A stretch of DNA of 64,000 nt from Periplaneta americana (lineage: Eukaryota > Arthropoda > Insecta > Blattodea > Blattidae). Position 1 is the stretch's first letter, and each line of letters opens with the position of its first letter. Shown piece after piece: positions 1 to 11,370 of the stretch. The notes beneath the pieces were generated by a model. The model saw nothing but the letters and a program-made list of their open reading frames with translations. It made no database searches and was not told where the DNA came from. The position numbers and the translations under genes are program-made. The stretch spans positions 1,054,001-1,118,000 of the forward strand of contig NW_027185499.1 in assembly GCF_040183065.1 (NCBI RefSeq). Reading direction: 5' to 3'.

Positions 1-735
1 TCCACCTCCCTCAAATTCATTTTAATATTATCATCATACCAACTATGTCTGTGACTCCCAAAGGTCTTCTTCTCTCCTGACTCCCAACTAACATTCTATA
101 TGTATTTTTGGATTCACCCATACGTGCTACATGCCCTACCCATCTCTAACGTCTGGATGTATTGTCCAAAATTATGCTACGTAAAGAATACAATCCGTGC
201 ATTCTGTATTGTGTAACTTTCTCCATTCTCCTGTAACTTCATCCCTCTTAGCCCCAAATATTTTCCTAAGTATCTTATTCTCAAACACCCTTAGCCTCTG
301 TCCCCCTCTCAAAGTTAGAGTCCAAGTTTCGCTACCATACAGAACAACTGGTAATATCACTGTTTTATTAATTCTTACTTTCAGCTTTTTTGAGAGCAGA
401 CTGGATGAGAAACGCTTCTCAACCGAATAATAAGAGGCATTTCCCATATTTATTTTGCGTTAATTTCCTTCTAATTTATGTTTCTATTTGCTGCTGTTGC
501 TCCAAGATATATCCACATCTTCAAAGGATAAATTTGCAATTGTTCTATTTCCATTCCCTTCTATGTTCTGGTAACGAGGCATAATGAATTTGTATACTTC
601 TTCTTATTGGGATTTACTTCCAAACATATCTCTTTACTTGTTTCAAATGAAATTCCAGTGTTTTCCCTAATAAACTTGTGGATTTTCTCCTAACTAATTC
701 GCGTCATTAGAATAGAAAAGCAGCTGATGAAACAA
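1..735 (-). mobile_element. LINE-A non-LTR retrotransposon, 3' portion of RT ORF (relic)
   Basis: The minus strand encodes the thumb and C-terminal part of a LINE reverse transcriptase, including the family-typical [19 protein letters not shown] and [19 protein letters not shown] stretches. It is broken by stops and frameshifts. The left side runs off the window. The same family, called LINE-A here, recurs at 13519, 19186, 20221, 21916, 37110, 42190, 50607, 55375 and 61366. Its clade was not settled by eye; the later WAGHVARM motif and lack of a nearby RLE domain suggest an APE-type LINE. Confidence 0.85.
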
Positions 736-1600
736 CACTTTAGGTCCTAGGGAAATTCTATCAATACTGCCGTCAAATAGCTGTTCACAAAACAATTAAA
801 TTACCGATAATGCATGCGCGAATAACAAATTCTATCTGACGGGAATATGTGTGCCTATGAATGATTATGCATTAAGGGAGGCGGATAAAAAAGATGCAAT
901 AACTCGTTGTATCCATTGTGGGGATTGAAGAAAATTGATATATTTAAAGTAATGCATATAGTCCGAAACCGGTATCAACACCTGTGTTCTAAAATGAAAT
1001 CAATTTTTCAATTTTTTTTTCAGTAAACACATTTGATACGGGCCGCAGTGGTACTGCTATTAAGGAAGAGCCTCTAAGCAATATATACTATTACCTGTAT
1101 ACATATATATTTACTTACGTTGTTATAGACGCTGGTGATCAAAATTTCCTTTCTTGGGACAACCTAGAAGAGGAAAAGAAACTATTATAAATCATGTTAA
1201 AACATAGCACTGCGTCGGTAAATGCCAGCAGTACTTATTGATTTATCACTAATGCTAATAAGAACAAACCAGGAAAACAATCTACTCCCATGTTCGTCAG
1301 AACAACTGTAATTAATTCCATCTTCGAAGACCATGGCGTAATAAACCACATCAAAGCATGCATAAATAAGATAGAAACCAATATTCTATTTCGCAATTTT
1401 TCCCAATTGTCTATTGGATCAAATATTATATCCGTGTAAAAACGCTTTTGCACGAAAGATTTCAGTTCAGACTGTGACCCCGACTTGTCCACATCAAACA
1501 TCCCGCACTTCCAAATTACACTTTCTTACTCCAAGCATGACGCACACAGGTTTGCTAGGATTTGGTCCAACGCCGAACATCGGGTGAATCGCACAACACA
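735..1600 (-). repeat. A-type intronic segment, copy 1
   Basis: This stretch aligns collinearly with 41650-42188, 48430-49165, 54840-55375 and part of 61870-62700. Shared landmarks are the 'gtccgaaacc ggtatcaaca' motif, the block reading IKEEPL on the plus strand, exon A, the block 'actgcgtcgg' ... 'ccagcagtac', and the block ending near 'cccgcacttc'. It is the most diverged A copy; I judge the flanks to be roughly 85-90% identical to the others. It carries exon A1. Confidence 0.8.
1119..1163 (-). CDS. Micro-exon A1 (45 bp, phase 0-0)
   Basis: On the minus strand a pyrimidine-rich acceptor CTTTTCCTCTTCTAG precedes the exon and GTAAGTAAATAT follows it. The 15 codons read VVPRKEILITSVYNN, and the other two frames contain stops. 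The flanking intron is clearly homologous to the other A copies, yet the peptide has no resemblance to A2-A4. Function unknown. Confidence 0.65.
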
Positions 1601-2186
1601 TTTTGAAAACCGGCGTCTGCGAGACGTTCGCAATGTAAACATCACGTGCTTAACTTACTGCAAAATGAGAAACAGGTAAGTATTGTAATGCCAATTTAAA
1701 CTGTGACATTGCACAGAGAACTCGCTGTGCAGTACTTGAAAACAAACCAACTACAGTTATTTTCTTCGCAGTTGTTGCGTTTAAACCGAGATATCAGACC
1801 ATTTCAGGGACAGATGGGTACATGTCGCACACATCACACCGTTGTTGTGTTTTTGACATTTTACTTCAATTACTAAGCGCTGTGGATCAAAAGTAACTAT
1901 TACTCCATTTGACTTCTGGGTATTGCCTCTCATAACTCCATAATTAATCACCATACCATGGCGGTGCTTATCTCAAATTTCATCGCCACAAAATCGTCTG
2001 TCACGCTCCGGTCTTCGAAGATGTCATATATATCAACATATTTGTGCATTGAACATATTGGACATTTGAAATTAACACTTTTTAAGCTAAATGTTTAGAG
2101 GAACAAAGGACAACAGTGGACTAAATGCAATATTCCACTGTTTTTATTAATTCTGTTAGTAAGGATTGTGCTCTAGTGGCTGGTTA
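1601..2186. other. Unassigned AT-rich intergenic or intronic DNA
   Basis: I see no supported gene, repeat match within the window or terminal structure here, apart from the host sequence that was split by the hAT insertion at 2187. Confidence 0.4.
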
Positions 2187-3350
2187 GTATAAGCCAGCGT
2201 TTCTCAAACTATGGTCCGCGGACCACCTGTGGTCCTCGAGGTCTGCTCTTGTGGTCCTTCGAAAAAGACAGAAGAAAAAATAAAATTCAAACGAATTGCG
2301 TATCACACAATAGCTGAAAATCTCAGAGTTTGAAAATGACACAATCATGGCAATCGCCTTTCATTTTTTCCCCCAGTACTTACACCAATAATAGAACTTG
2401 CCAAATTGCAGCTTTACTTGTTGAAAATCGGACATGTTTTTTTTTTTATTTCTGTTTTTCTGGATGATATAAGAAATTTTAGACTCCGCCTATTTTAAAA
2501 TCCGGGCGAATCAGATCCAGAAATACAAATTATAATACCTTTCTAATTATATTTTTTGCAGCCAATCACAAGCAACTTACAACACATTCTGTGCAGTATT
2601 GATTCATCGCTTGCCTGTTACTTGTTTAAAATCCTTCTTATGTGGTAGTTGTCCATGTCTCTGTTAAATAGTGTCCATTATACATCTTTGAAAAGAATGG
2701 AACATGATGATACGCTTCATTTAGGCAGTGCTAATAATTCAGAAGCTGTGTGTGAAGATATTAATATCAGTGATTCTAGTGCCATGAAAGAAATATCTAG
2801 TCCTAGTGATAGCTGTTCAAAGAAAAAAATACTTTCGTAAATATAACAAGAGTTATTTGGAACTTGGATTTACTTGGCGTGGCAATGAGAGTGAAACAAA
2901 ACATCGGTGCGTTGTTTGTTACGAAGTGCTTTCAAACGAGTGTATGAAACTCTCAAAATTGAAACGGCACTTAGAGACGAAACACAGAAGTGTAAAAAGT
3001 AAACCTGTCGGATTACAGTATTAATGTGAGTACTAATATTTACTTAATTTTTTAATTAACATTTAAATATTATCCAAACTCTAATCGACTTGAATTATTA
3101 AAAAAAACTAAAATGAATTTTTTTCTATTAACATTAACTTAATTAGTTAATACTAATATAAAATTAATTGAAATAAATTTATTCTAATTAATTAATTACG
3201 TTTTAAAATACAAGTAAACTGGCATTAAAATATGCTACAAAAATGATAAATTTGCTTTCGAAGAGAATAAGAATAAGGTGGTCCGCAGAACTGTTCTGAC
3301 TTAAAAAAGTGGTCCCCACTTTAAAAAGTTTGAGAAACGCTGGTATAAGC
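2187..3350 (+). mobile_element. hAT transposon, internally deleted, with 8-bp TSD
   Basis: The element spans 2195-3342 between two copies of the 8-bp duplication GTATAAGC (2187-2194 and 3343-3350). Termini are inverted: CAGCGTTTCTCAAACT at the left, and its complement AGTTTGAGAAACGCTG at the right. The TSD length and CAG-type termini fit hAT. Only the N-terminal BED region of a transposase survives, so it is non-autonomous. Confidence 0.9.
2694..3024 (+). pseudogene. BED zinc-finger N-terminus of ZBED5-like hAT transposase
   Basis: Two frames join near 2820. The first gives MEHDDTLHLGSANN..., the second YLELGFTWRGNESETKHRC followed by CVVC spacing and KRHLETKH. The CxxC...HxxxxH arrangement and the 'SYLxxGFTW' lead-in are typical of ZBED5/SCAND3-type hAT proteins. 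A frameshift separates the two parts and the RNase-H catalytic core is absent. Confidence 0.8.
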
Positions 3351-4189
3351 GAATTGTGACACTTTAAATATCTGTCCAATTTCTCTAAATGACACCCTGC
3401 TACTGAAGCGATACCTTCTGGTAAATACCCGGCTAAGAAGATGGTTTTAATTTCAAATCTACAACTTGTTCATTGCATAAAAAATTGAACAACGTTACAA
3501 TTAAATGTGATGTATGTAATAAAGGATAACTATGGACTTTTTGTAAGTCATTTAAACATCTCCCATTAATGTATTTAGATCCACCAGCGCATTATCATCA
3601 TTTAGTAGCAATTACGTTTCTCGAATCTGTGGTTAAACTTCGCTGAAGTTTCAAACTTAACATTAATTATTTCTCTAAATATTCTTCTACGTCGATTATG
3701 TTGATAAATATTAAGTTCATCAACACCAGAAGAAGAATACATGCTTTTCTTCTTTTAACAAAACACACTTCAGACAATTTTAGGATCTAAAATAATGCGG
3801 TATAACCTCCAAGAGTAGGATAAGAATTTGTTACAAAATTTGTAACAAACCATTTGTAAAATTGTAAACAAATCACAATTATCATGGCCTTGAACCTGTT
3901 ACTTTCTACTTCACTTACAAATTTACAAGAATGTCTTTGTGAAACAAAAATTTGTGAATTTGTAGATCTGTAACTTTTCTTGCATGTAATTTGTAATTTG
4001 TTCACTCGTGAAATATCGACCGCAATGAATGACGTAACATTGGAATCTGCATTGTGAGCGATGTAGATAAGAAAAAGAAACCGGTTGGTGGGAAATTACA
4101 AATGTCCAATCGCCTGCCTTTGTCTGATGTAATGACACAGAACTCGCAGATAACACAAATACACTCTCATTAGTTCACAGCAGTTCAGT
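3351..4189. other. Unassigned host DNA with short inverted AT-rich motifs
   Basis: Between about 3825 and 4010 there are many overlapping copies of 'atttgtaa' and its complement, which may be a decayed foldback element. No terminal repeat or target duplication could be fixed. Nothing coding is supported. Confidence 0.35.
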
Positions 4190-4745
4190 AGTTATACAGG
4201 TACAGTTATCGGAACTGTTAAGTTGTGTTTTTCAGGATGCCTTATAAATTTTCGACTAAAGGATATGTCGATATTGTGTATATGTATGGTTTGTGCGATG
4301 GAAGTTCCTTGCGTGCCGTCGCTGAATATGAATGACGCTTTCCGAACAGAAGGGTACCATATCGAAGGGTACTTACTGTATATGGGGTTGGATGAAAGAC
4401 TTGATATAGCAAAGGAATGGGAAACAGAAGAAGCGCTAATCGACCGTATTTTGGATGCGGCATAAACAACAGGCACATGCATCTCTCCCGAGCGACGAGC
4501 GCCATTCACGCCCGAGCGCAACAGTGCATTGAAGCAGAAGGAGGTACCTTTGAAAATGTGCGAAAAAATCGACCACTACGTCTAGAAATTTGTCCGTTAT
4601 CTGTGTCGTGAAATCAAAGAGCCGTATCTCCGTAACCGTTCGAAAACGGACCTATATTCATATGAACATTTTGACTCAGAATGACTTCAGAATTCACATC
4701 ATAAATTTTTTACCTTTCCTCGTGAATCACCCTCTATATCTGAAA
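4190..4745 (+). pseudogene. Relic of DUF4817-type transposase (N- and C-terminal ends fused by deletion)
   Basis: One frame gives YVDIVYMYGLCDGSSLRAVA followed by a stop and RFPNRRVPYRRVLT, the helix-turn-helix-like DUF4817 start of mariner-related transposases. After a shift, another frame gives IDRILDAA, then ATSAIHARAQQCIEAEGGTF, resembling the usual C-terminus of the same proteins. The catalytic middle is missing. The right edge, 'gaatcaccct ctatat', resembles ends of such elements; I could not pair it with a left TIR. Confidence 0.6.
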
Positions 4746-4779
4746 ATACATTACCTATCAAAACTTCGTATGTAATTGA

Positions 4780-5060
4780 TTATTTTTTACAGCAAAAGTT
4801 AATTATAAAAATCATGTATTGCTATTTGTGGTTTGTTTAATAACTATTTTACAAGGACACTTTACATTTTTAAATTATTAGGAGCATTAAGTGGTTTTTG
4901 GTATCTTTCCGAACTTTCAAAAACGTCTCCTGTAAAGTTTCAAATTTGCACATATCAGTTTATGGCTCCCCACCACAGGTAGTACATGACCTGTTGTATC
5001 CCCTTCGAGAAGATTCGACGTAATTGATTGAACCATTAGATGTGCTATTCCTCAATGTAG
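4780..5060. repeat. A-type intronic segment, distal part (matches 49400-49630)
   Basis: Sequence around 'gcacatatca gtttatggct' ... 'gtacatgacc tgttgtatcc' ... 'ttcgagaaga ttcga' aligns with 49400-49630 at roughly 75-80%. This shows that the intron downstream (plus direction) of the A exon was duplicated together with it. Confidence 0.7.
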
Positions 5061-5270
5061 GGCATTAGAGGATTTATTTTAATTATTGTAACACATCCTC
5101 ATTCCTTTAACGGCCCATTTCTTTATACCCTGCCATTCTTCTCATGCTTCCTTCATTCTTCCTTTTGTTCACGTTTCACATTCGTAACTTAATACAAGTC
5201 TTGATAATGTTTCATAAAGTGATAATATAGTATATCTTCGCACCTAGGATGGCTTCAATACATTATTAAA

Positions 5271-5498
5271 TTCCCATAGTACTGTATGACTTGAGGCTTT
5301 CCCGGCGTTTGATGTAGAATAACTCTTCTCGGGTTCTCAGCCAGGTGAGTTGGAGATTTGTTTCCAAGCTTTCGATGGCTAACTCTGCCATCTTCTTCAT
5401 TCCCTGAAGAAGATGGCAGAGCTAGCCGTCGAAAGCTTGGAATCAAATCTCTAACTCACCTGGCTGAGAACCCAAGGAGAGTTATTCCCATAGTACTG
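5271..5498. mobile_element. Palindromic insertion flanked by a 14-bp target duplication
   Basis: Two copies of TTCCCATAGTACTG (5271-5284 and 5485-5498) flank about 200 bp that form a near-perfect hairpin centred near 5405. Both arms read outward as ...KLGxKSxTHLAENPRRVI, a phrase I associate with arthropod Penelope-like or related retroelement termini (recalled, not searched). The long TSD points to retroposition rather than a cut-and-paste MITE. Confidence 0.7.
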
Positions 5499-6025
5499 TT
5501 CTACTTGACAATTTTATCTCGCATATCAAGTTCTTCGACAAATGAAAGCTTGAAAACTAAATATGTAAAGCTGTTAATTTTTTCCAACAATTTATTATTT
5601 CAACATATTTTGCTCCGTACAGAATATTTTCCACAAAAAACGAGAACTTTAGATGTATCAGTATTTATATCCATAGAATAATTTTGTTAAATCATTTGAA
5701 AGTTAAAACTGAACGTTGCAGATTATTCCCTGAAGAAGTTGTAAGAGTCAAACAATATACAATCTAGTTGTACCATTATTTTGAATTATAGCTATACTTC
5801 CATTAGGTGAATTTCTCTTTAACAAATTCCATCTTCCTTCCGTGGTATAACCTTATTTTACAAACGAGGCTCTGGAGACAGAATCATGGCGATAGAGAAA
5901 ATATGCTGTAAGTACCTGATATGCGTCTCTACACGCTTGGTAGCAGCCCTGCTACTAGACTAGATCCCTATTGGCTGGCAACCAACCGGCAGGAATTCTA
6001 TTGCTATCACATCTCATAAGGAAGA
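5499..6025. other. Unassigned AT-rich DNA
   Basis: No gene, terminal repeat or match elsewhere in the window was recognised. A short open frame on the plus strand up to 5681 is an extension from the palindrome and has no support. Confidence 0.35.
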
Positions 6026-6674
6026 TATAAGCTGGCGAATATAGTTTTAGATAAAATAGTAGAGCAGGTTTAGCAAATTTAAGATTGGGGGCATGGAAGG
6101 GTAATAAAATTGTCAACGAAGAAGGAGAGCGCCTTTGTCCACTGTGCAAAGAAAGGGACTCCTATAAACATAATTTATTACAGTGTGTCAAATTGGAACA
6201 TGTACGAAGAAAATATCTACCACCCTCGATGCTAAATCACAACAGGAGTTCGCTTGCATGTCTCGGCCTCATGTAGAATAGAGAATACGAACTAAAGACT
6301 GAATGGTTCCTCTTGAAGGCGAGACAGATTAGAACTTCAGCTGTTGAAGTTTGCGACACGAACTGACGAAGGGATAACGGTATTTACCCAATTATACACT
6401 TTATGTCTGTTTTAGGTTAGGATATATTATATAATGTGTTTTGTTGTGTCATTTTCATTTTAATAAGTGTGTTTTTTAGAGAGTGGTTGGATATAATCAT
6501 AGGTGAGGGGAGTCAAACCTACAAAGTAGAACTTGTTTTAGGTACAAAGCACGTGCGGTCAGAAGACCCGTGCATTGGATTTTAGAGAAAATTATGATAA
6601 TATAAAATCTGTATGTATAATATTACTCAATAAATCCATCTATTTATGTATAAGCTGCGAATATAGTTTTAGAT
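6026..6674 (+). mobile_element. 5'-truncated LINE-E with 26-27 bp target duplication
   Basis: The direct repeat TATAAGCTGGCGAATATA... (6026-6052) returns at 6649-6674 with one base deleted, bracketing a 5'-truncated LINE. The insert ends with AATAAATCCATC and a TATTTATG-type tail. The TSD is unusually long but falls within the LINE range. Confidence 0.85.
6054..6276 (+). pseudogene. LINE-E C-terminal CCHC zinc-knuckle fragment
   Basis: The open frame reads RAGLANLRLGAWKGNK and then CPLCKERDSYKHNLLQC, a CxxC...H...C knuckle found near the C-terminus of R1/Jockey-like LINE ORF2 proteins. It has no upstream RT because of 5' truncation. The frame stops at 6276. Confidence 0.75.
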
Positions 6675-7428
6675 GTTAGGGTTTTCAGAGGTCCTAAAAT
6701 TGATTCAGATCTTCACTTGTTAGTCTGTTGTTTATGTTTAAAACCCACATCGCTTAAAAAAAGAAATCTACCCTAAAAAATAATGCCGTCATTGATTCAA
6801 AGTGAGTCTGTTCAGGAATTCCTGAAGAATTTCGTTACATCAGAGACGACTAGATCATATAATACAGTAAGCTTCAGTTCTATAAAATCCTGAGAAATGA
6901 AGGATGCTTCAAACAATTCTAAAGCAGAGAGAGCAAAGGGCAGTACTGGAATCAACAGACAGAGGAACAGAAAGAAGGGACTAAAAATTTGGGATGAAAA
7001 CGTGGCAAAAGTGATCTTTGACAAAAATGAGTCATATTCGAAATTCCTTACCACAGACATACATATAAAGATAAAACTGAATAGCTCATAAATATAAGCA
7101 ACAGCCTAAAAATAAGTACTCAGAAAGTCTAGACTACCATTGTTATAACTATTATTTTAAATTATTCTAAATATTATTATTACGTATCTATTTTCAATAA
7201 TTATAGACCTGGTTGAGTATAGAAAAGACCTCAAAGTCTCAGATATCTCAGGTAAAATAAAATAATTTTTTTATTATTATCACTGGTTAATGTTATTGAA
7301 CGAATAATAAGTGTTTTATACTGTGTTAATAACATAGAATTACCCGTCTGACTAGTTTCTACGTCATTGTCCGAAGCTCAGTCTATTATCATCATTATTA
7401 TTATTAATATTATCATTATTATCAATAA

Positions 7429-7467
<39 letters not shown>

Positions 7468-7512
7468 CATTAACGTGATCATTATCATTATTATCATTAA
7501 CATGTTCATTAA

Positions 7513-7577
<65 letters not shown>

Positions 7578-7640
7578 GAGTCTGTGTACTTAACTTCGTA
7601 GCAGAAGAAAAGCACAGGAAATTAGTCCTGAAACCGTAAT
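6675..7640 (-). repeat. B-type intronic segment, upstream part, copy 1
   Basis: The block around 6970-7090 (plus-strand reading VAKVIFDKNES) aligns with 13080-13170, 18940-19040, 35220-35310, 39600-39730, 45960-46080, 52840-52960 and 59160-59270. It is followed by the same (ATT)n position as in the other copies. The B exon that should lie to its left is not recognisable here; LINE-E and the palindromic insertion disrupt this interval. Confidence 0.7.
7380..7577. repeat. (ATT)n microsatellite
   Basis: Two long ATT runs are separated by imperfect ATC/ACATG interruptions. It sits where other unit copies also carry ATT arrays. The poly-Ile and poly-Asn frames read from it are artefacts. Confidence 0.95.
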
Positions 7641-7768
7641 ATTTTACGAGTATATTAATAGTTTACATCCAAATAACATGAAGTAAGATTATATGAATAT
7701 TCGAACATAAATTTAAGGATAAATATTTTCTTTAGGTAACTTTCCTTAATAGTACATTATTTAACGAG

Positions 7769-7868
7769 CCTATAATGATGGTAATTAAGAATCGAGTATG
7801 GATATTTATGAAACCAGCGCAAGCGAGTTTCATAATTTTCATACGAGTTTCTTAATTACCATTATAGG
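7769..7868. repeat. Short inverted repeat (hairpin)
   Basis: CCTATAATGATGGTAATTAA at the left pairs with TTAATTACCATTATAGG at the right, with a roughly 60-bp loop containing further 'gagtttcata' inverted motifs. It may be a small foldback element or the edge of the neighbouring TIR element. Confidence 0.6.
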
Positions 7869-7886
7869 CGAGTTTCATACGACTTT

Positions 7887-8445
7887 TTATGCTCGACCAT
7901 ATTTCTAACTTGAAATTACCGGTATTGAGATGTATACATTTTATTTGTATCTGACAAGGTCGGAAGTGACCTTGTTCTAGGTCGTGAATTGTGAGATGTG
8001 CGCAGACGCGAAAGTATTGATTTTTTCCGAGCAATAATAATGTCATTGACCTTGACGTAGTCCCGTTAAAGTTGATAATATTATAATATTATAACCTTGA
8101 TTATTGAATTCGACATTGAATAACGAGATGACAAATTGAATTTATTTGAATATTATTTACAATTAAAGCTAATTATTATAGTAACAGAACATAACCTTCT
8201 GCGACAGTATTGGATTTCCAGCCTCCGTGACAAAGCTAATTCTCTTTCGATTGCATATCCGAGAATAATCGATACTTGCGGTTTTATAACGGTACAAAGC
8301 TGACTTGTCATTGGCTGAACACATGTAAGCTGAGTTATCATTGGCTGAAGACCTGTACTTTAATGAGTAGGTGTACTTTAATGGCGTGCATTAAAGGACT
8401 GCTACCAGTTGTATAATTAGTACATTTCGGCATGGTCGAGCATAA
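7887..8445. mobile_element. Putative MITE with TIR TTATGCTCGACCAT
   Basis: A 14-bp perfect inverted repeat (7887-7900 and 8432-8445) encloses about 560 bp with no transposase. The homologous intron elsewhere (16130, 32480) resumes just outside, near 'gaaacatcac gaagg', consistent with an insertion. No clean TSD was read. Confidence 0.55.
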
Positions 8446-8770
8446 ATAATATTGAAACATCACGAAGGAATTTAATTCGATCATTCATCCCTTGACCATG
8501 GTCTCTAAAAGCAACGCTGTAGTTTTCCTTATTCGTTATTTTTTCTATAATATGATAGTAATTTTGCTCATTTGATGCAGTTCAAAAATTCATTCGTTAA
8601 TTCTGTATGATACCGGTTTCATTAAAATTGTTTAAAATTAGTTTTAATAAATTTTTATTAATAAATTTTTTTCTGGTTTAGATGGAACTTTCTCATCCTC
8701 TATCACAAGTTTCAACTGATTGCAGTAGCAGGGTTATGAGCATGTAAACTTAAACTAGTTACATTGGTCA
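8446..8770 (-). repeat. B-type intronic segment, left part, copy 1
   Basis: 'gaaacatcac gaaggaattt' through 'gcatgtaaac ttaaactag' matches 16130-16460 and, with a shorter left part, 32480-32710 and 43640-43800. It is interrupted on the right by LINE-B. Confidence 0.75.
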
Positions 8771-8779
8771 TTTAGAAAG

Positions 8780-9255
8780 TTTTATTTAATTATTTATTTA
8801 TTTATTTATTCACTTATTTAAGTATTCATGTATTTATTTATTCATTTATTTATTTATTCATTTATTTTTTTGTATATTTATTTATTTTGCTAATAATTGT
8901 AACATAAAATATAATATATACAGAAAACTTTAGCTCGCCCCTGAAAGAGTAGAACTTGTGCTCAGGGGCGGATTCCTGAACTGAAATTAAGACGTATATA
9001 ATAAAATTTGTCTTATTTCTACTATGCAATTAGAATATATAAGTTTAAATTTACAATTTTTAAATTTTTATAAAAGCCATACCTAACTTTTTAAATTTAA
9101 TACTAGAACTATTAGAATTGACAAGATTAAGATATTTAAATATAAATTTGTTATATATTCTTGGGCCTAAATTACTACTATGATTAAATACTGTAGCAGT
9201 GTTGCATTTTGGTTCAAACAATTTATACCTTTTGTTTCATAACTATGAGAATATG
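8780..9255 (-). mobile_element. LINE-B 3' end (minus strand) with ATTT-rich tail
   Basis: The minus strand matches the 3' end of the LINE at 28010-28390: C-terminal codons for a 'GPRIYNKF' stretch, then AAATTTAAATTTATATA and a tail of TAAAT units (8780-8880). It is inserted between intron landmarks that are adjacent at 16460-16490. Confidence 0.8.
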
Positions 9256-9263
9256 ATTTAGCT

Positions 9264-11085
9264 TAAAAAACAAAACCCATTACCACAGTCAGAAGTGTGT
9301 CACAAGTTCCCCTTTGTTATCTACTCTTTTTCAATCTATGCATTGATCATATTTTGAACGAACTTAGTGAACAGGCATGACTACTCAGAATGGATTTAAC
9401 TTAAGTCCATCTGAAGATCAATTTAACTGTAATGGGCTTCACAGATGATATTGTTATCATTGGTAAAGACAAAAAACCTGCTTTAGCACTCTTCAATCAT
9501 GCAGTTCAACAATTCCATGAAATTGGACTAGATATTAACATTAACAAGTGTAAAGGCATGTGTATTAAAAAGGGTCAGCTGTTTGAAGAAAATTTCAACA
9601 TCTCGTCTGGAAATGAAATAGCTGGTTTGCAAAAAGGTGACTTCATTCGCTATCTAGGAGTCAATTTTTATGACGAGATTAATTTTGATCATCTTTCAAC
9701 ATTGACTAAATTAAGAACAAATGTAGAATTGCTTATTTCTTCACCACACTTATAAGCGGATCAAAAATACATCATTAACACCTCAATCTGTCCTAGACTA
9801 CAGTAATATATATTATTTCAGACAGAGCTTCCAAAAAAGTTTGTAATAAATTCATTGTGGATGCAAATATTATGATAAGGCGTGTGCTGAAAGAAATATT
9901 GCAACTGCCTAACGACCTTCCTATATATATGTTGCATACACACACAAAATTCAAGGGATTAAATTTATTTTGTTCAGCATGGGAATTATACTTACAACAT
10001 ATAAATGCATGTAAGATATTGCTTAAATCAAATAATTCCTTCCTACATGCTACAAGGCAATTAACCCAAGAAATTACATCCAGTCTCACAGCACTCAATA
10101 TCCCCGAATCACAAAATATTTTAGACAAATACGGCACTGTAGATACGCAAAGGTACGGCAAGTACTAAGATAAAAAGCGTTTGAGAACTGGAGCCAGAAA
10201 AAACATAAAGGCACAGGCGTGCTCTGATATCAACAATATACCCCGGCCAATAAGTGGATCCGGAATCACAAGGGTCTTTCCTGTAGTGAGTGGAGGGAAG
10301 CAATCAAGATGAATGCGAACGTATCAGCTGTGCGTAGTGTACCTGGCAGGTCTTCGGGCAGTAATCTCTGTCGACGTTGCGACAGGGAGGTTGAAACTCT
10401 TACCCATGTCCTGAGGGACCTATCCACACGGTGAACTTCTACGAAATACGCGGCATCATACAGTAAGATCTATAATAGCAACTGCCTTAAGGAACAAAGG
10501 CTATTCAGTATATGAAGAAGTACACGGCATATCCAGTGAGGGCAGTAATCGAAGAATCGACATAATTGCATTTAAACCCCCCTCTCTTGAAGGTTACATC
10601 ATAGACCCTACTGTGAGATTCCAATCGCATGAACACCAGCCAGAAAAACTACACGAGGAAAAAAGGAATATATATGCACCTTTCATCAGTTTTTATAAGG
10701 ACCAATACCATCTGTAATCAATCGTCATTACGGAACTAATGACAGGAGCCCGTAGAACCATATCTCGATTCCTAGTCGAATTCTGTAAACATTTTGGCCT
10801 GTATAAAGATATTTTAAGAGACCTAACGATTGCAAAACTCAAAGGATCAATTGCAATTTTCATGCATCATACATATGGACCAGGACTTTAATTCGCATCT
10901 TCTCGACGTTATTTCGTTTTATTAGCATGTGTTTCAACATAATTCAAATTGTTATTTTTCACTCTAACAACAATATATCACTAAGCCTCAAGACATGTGC
11001 TGTATTTATTGTATCATGGTACTCTTTGTCAATGGCAACCTGTAGTGGTTACAGGATAAAATGATTAAATAAAATATTTGACCTT
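9264..11085 (+). mobile_element. R2/NeSL-like LINE-C with restriction-like endonuclease, 5'-truncated
   Basis: Inserted in the intron between 'tttagcttaa aa' and 'ccttggcggg', which adjoin in other copies (16490, 32730). Content in order: end of the RT domain, a basic helix-rich region, a CCHC knuckle, a PD-(D/E)XK-like endonuclease and a C-terminal tail, then about 190 bp of 3' UTR. This domain order after the RT is diagnostic of RLE-type LINEs, not APE types. Confidence 0.8.
9300..10891 (+). pseudogene. RLE-type LINE polyprotein remnant (RT, knuckle, endonuclease)
   Basis: RT motif near 9433 reads MGFTDDIVIIGKDKKPALA (FADD box changed to FTDD). 9857-10168 encodes the post-RT region LPNDLPIYMLHTHTKFKGL. 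Near 10345 SSGSNLCRRCDREVETLTHV starts the zinc knuckle. Near 10540-10620 RRIDIIAF and GYIIDPTVRF supply the two acidic positions of a restriction-like endonuclease. The C-terminus RFLVEFCKHFGLYKDILRD ends at a stop at 10891. Several stops and frameshifts make it inactive. Confidence 0.8.
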
Positions 11086-11370
11086 GGCGGGGTTAGTTTC
11101 TTCGAAGTATTATGAAATCTATGATATTGTTATTTATCCCATATGTGAAGTAGTAGTTCATTACAGTTTATGAAATGGATAGAAAGAACCAAATACAATT
11201 AAAAAATATTCATGCTGTTTTCTTTTATGAAGCAAATATGTTTATCGTTAAACTGTACCTCTTGTTACAATGGTTATGGCTTTAAATTTATTTTTATTAA
11301 AATATATCTCCAAAGAGGTTATGAAATAATATTTTGTCCCTTGAAATCTTTAGTAAAACGCTAATGAGTG
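11086..11370 (-). repeat. B-type intronic segment, middle part, copy 2
   Basis: 'ccttggcggg gttagtttct' and 'tatgtgaagt agtagttcat' match 16500-16780, 32750-33050 and 43825-44060. Confidence 0.8.

Noticed and set aside
6819-6891. A 51-bp minus-strand exon (DFIELKLTVLYDLVVSD) after TTTCTCAG
   Set aside because: The donor would be GTAACG, weaker than all array members, and the flanks do not align with an A or B exon position.
7364-7639. Poly-Asn and poly-Ile frames, and similar ones at 13172, 39137, 39854, 47202, 49574, 53087 and 59399
   Set aside because: All arise from (ATT)n, (CATA)n or (AGT)n microsatellites. The only part kept is the BED finger at the start of the 47525 frame.
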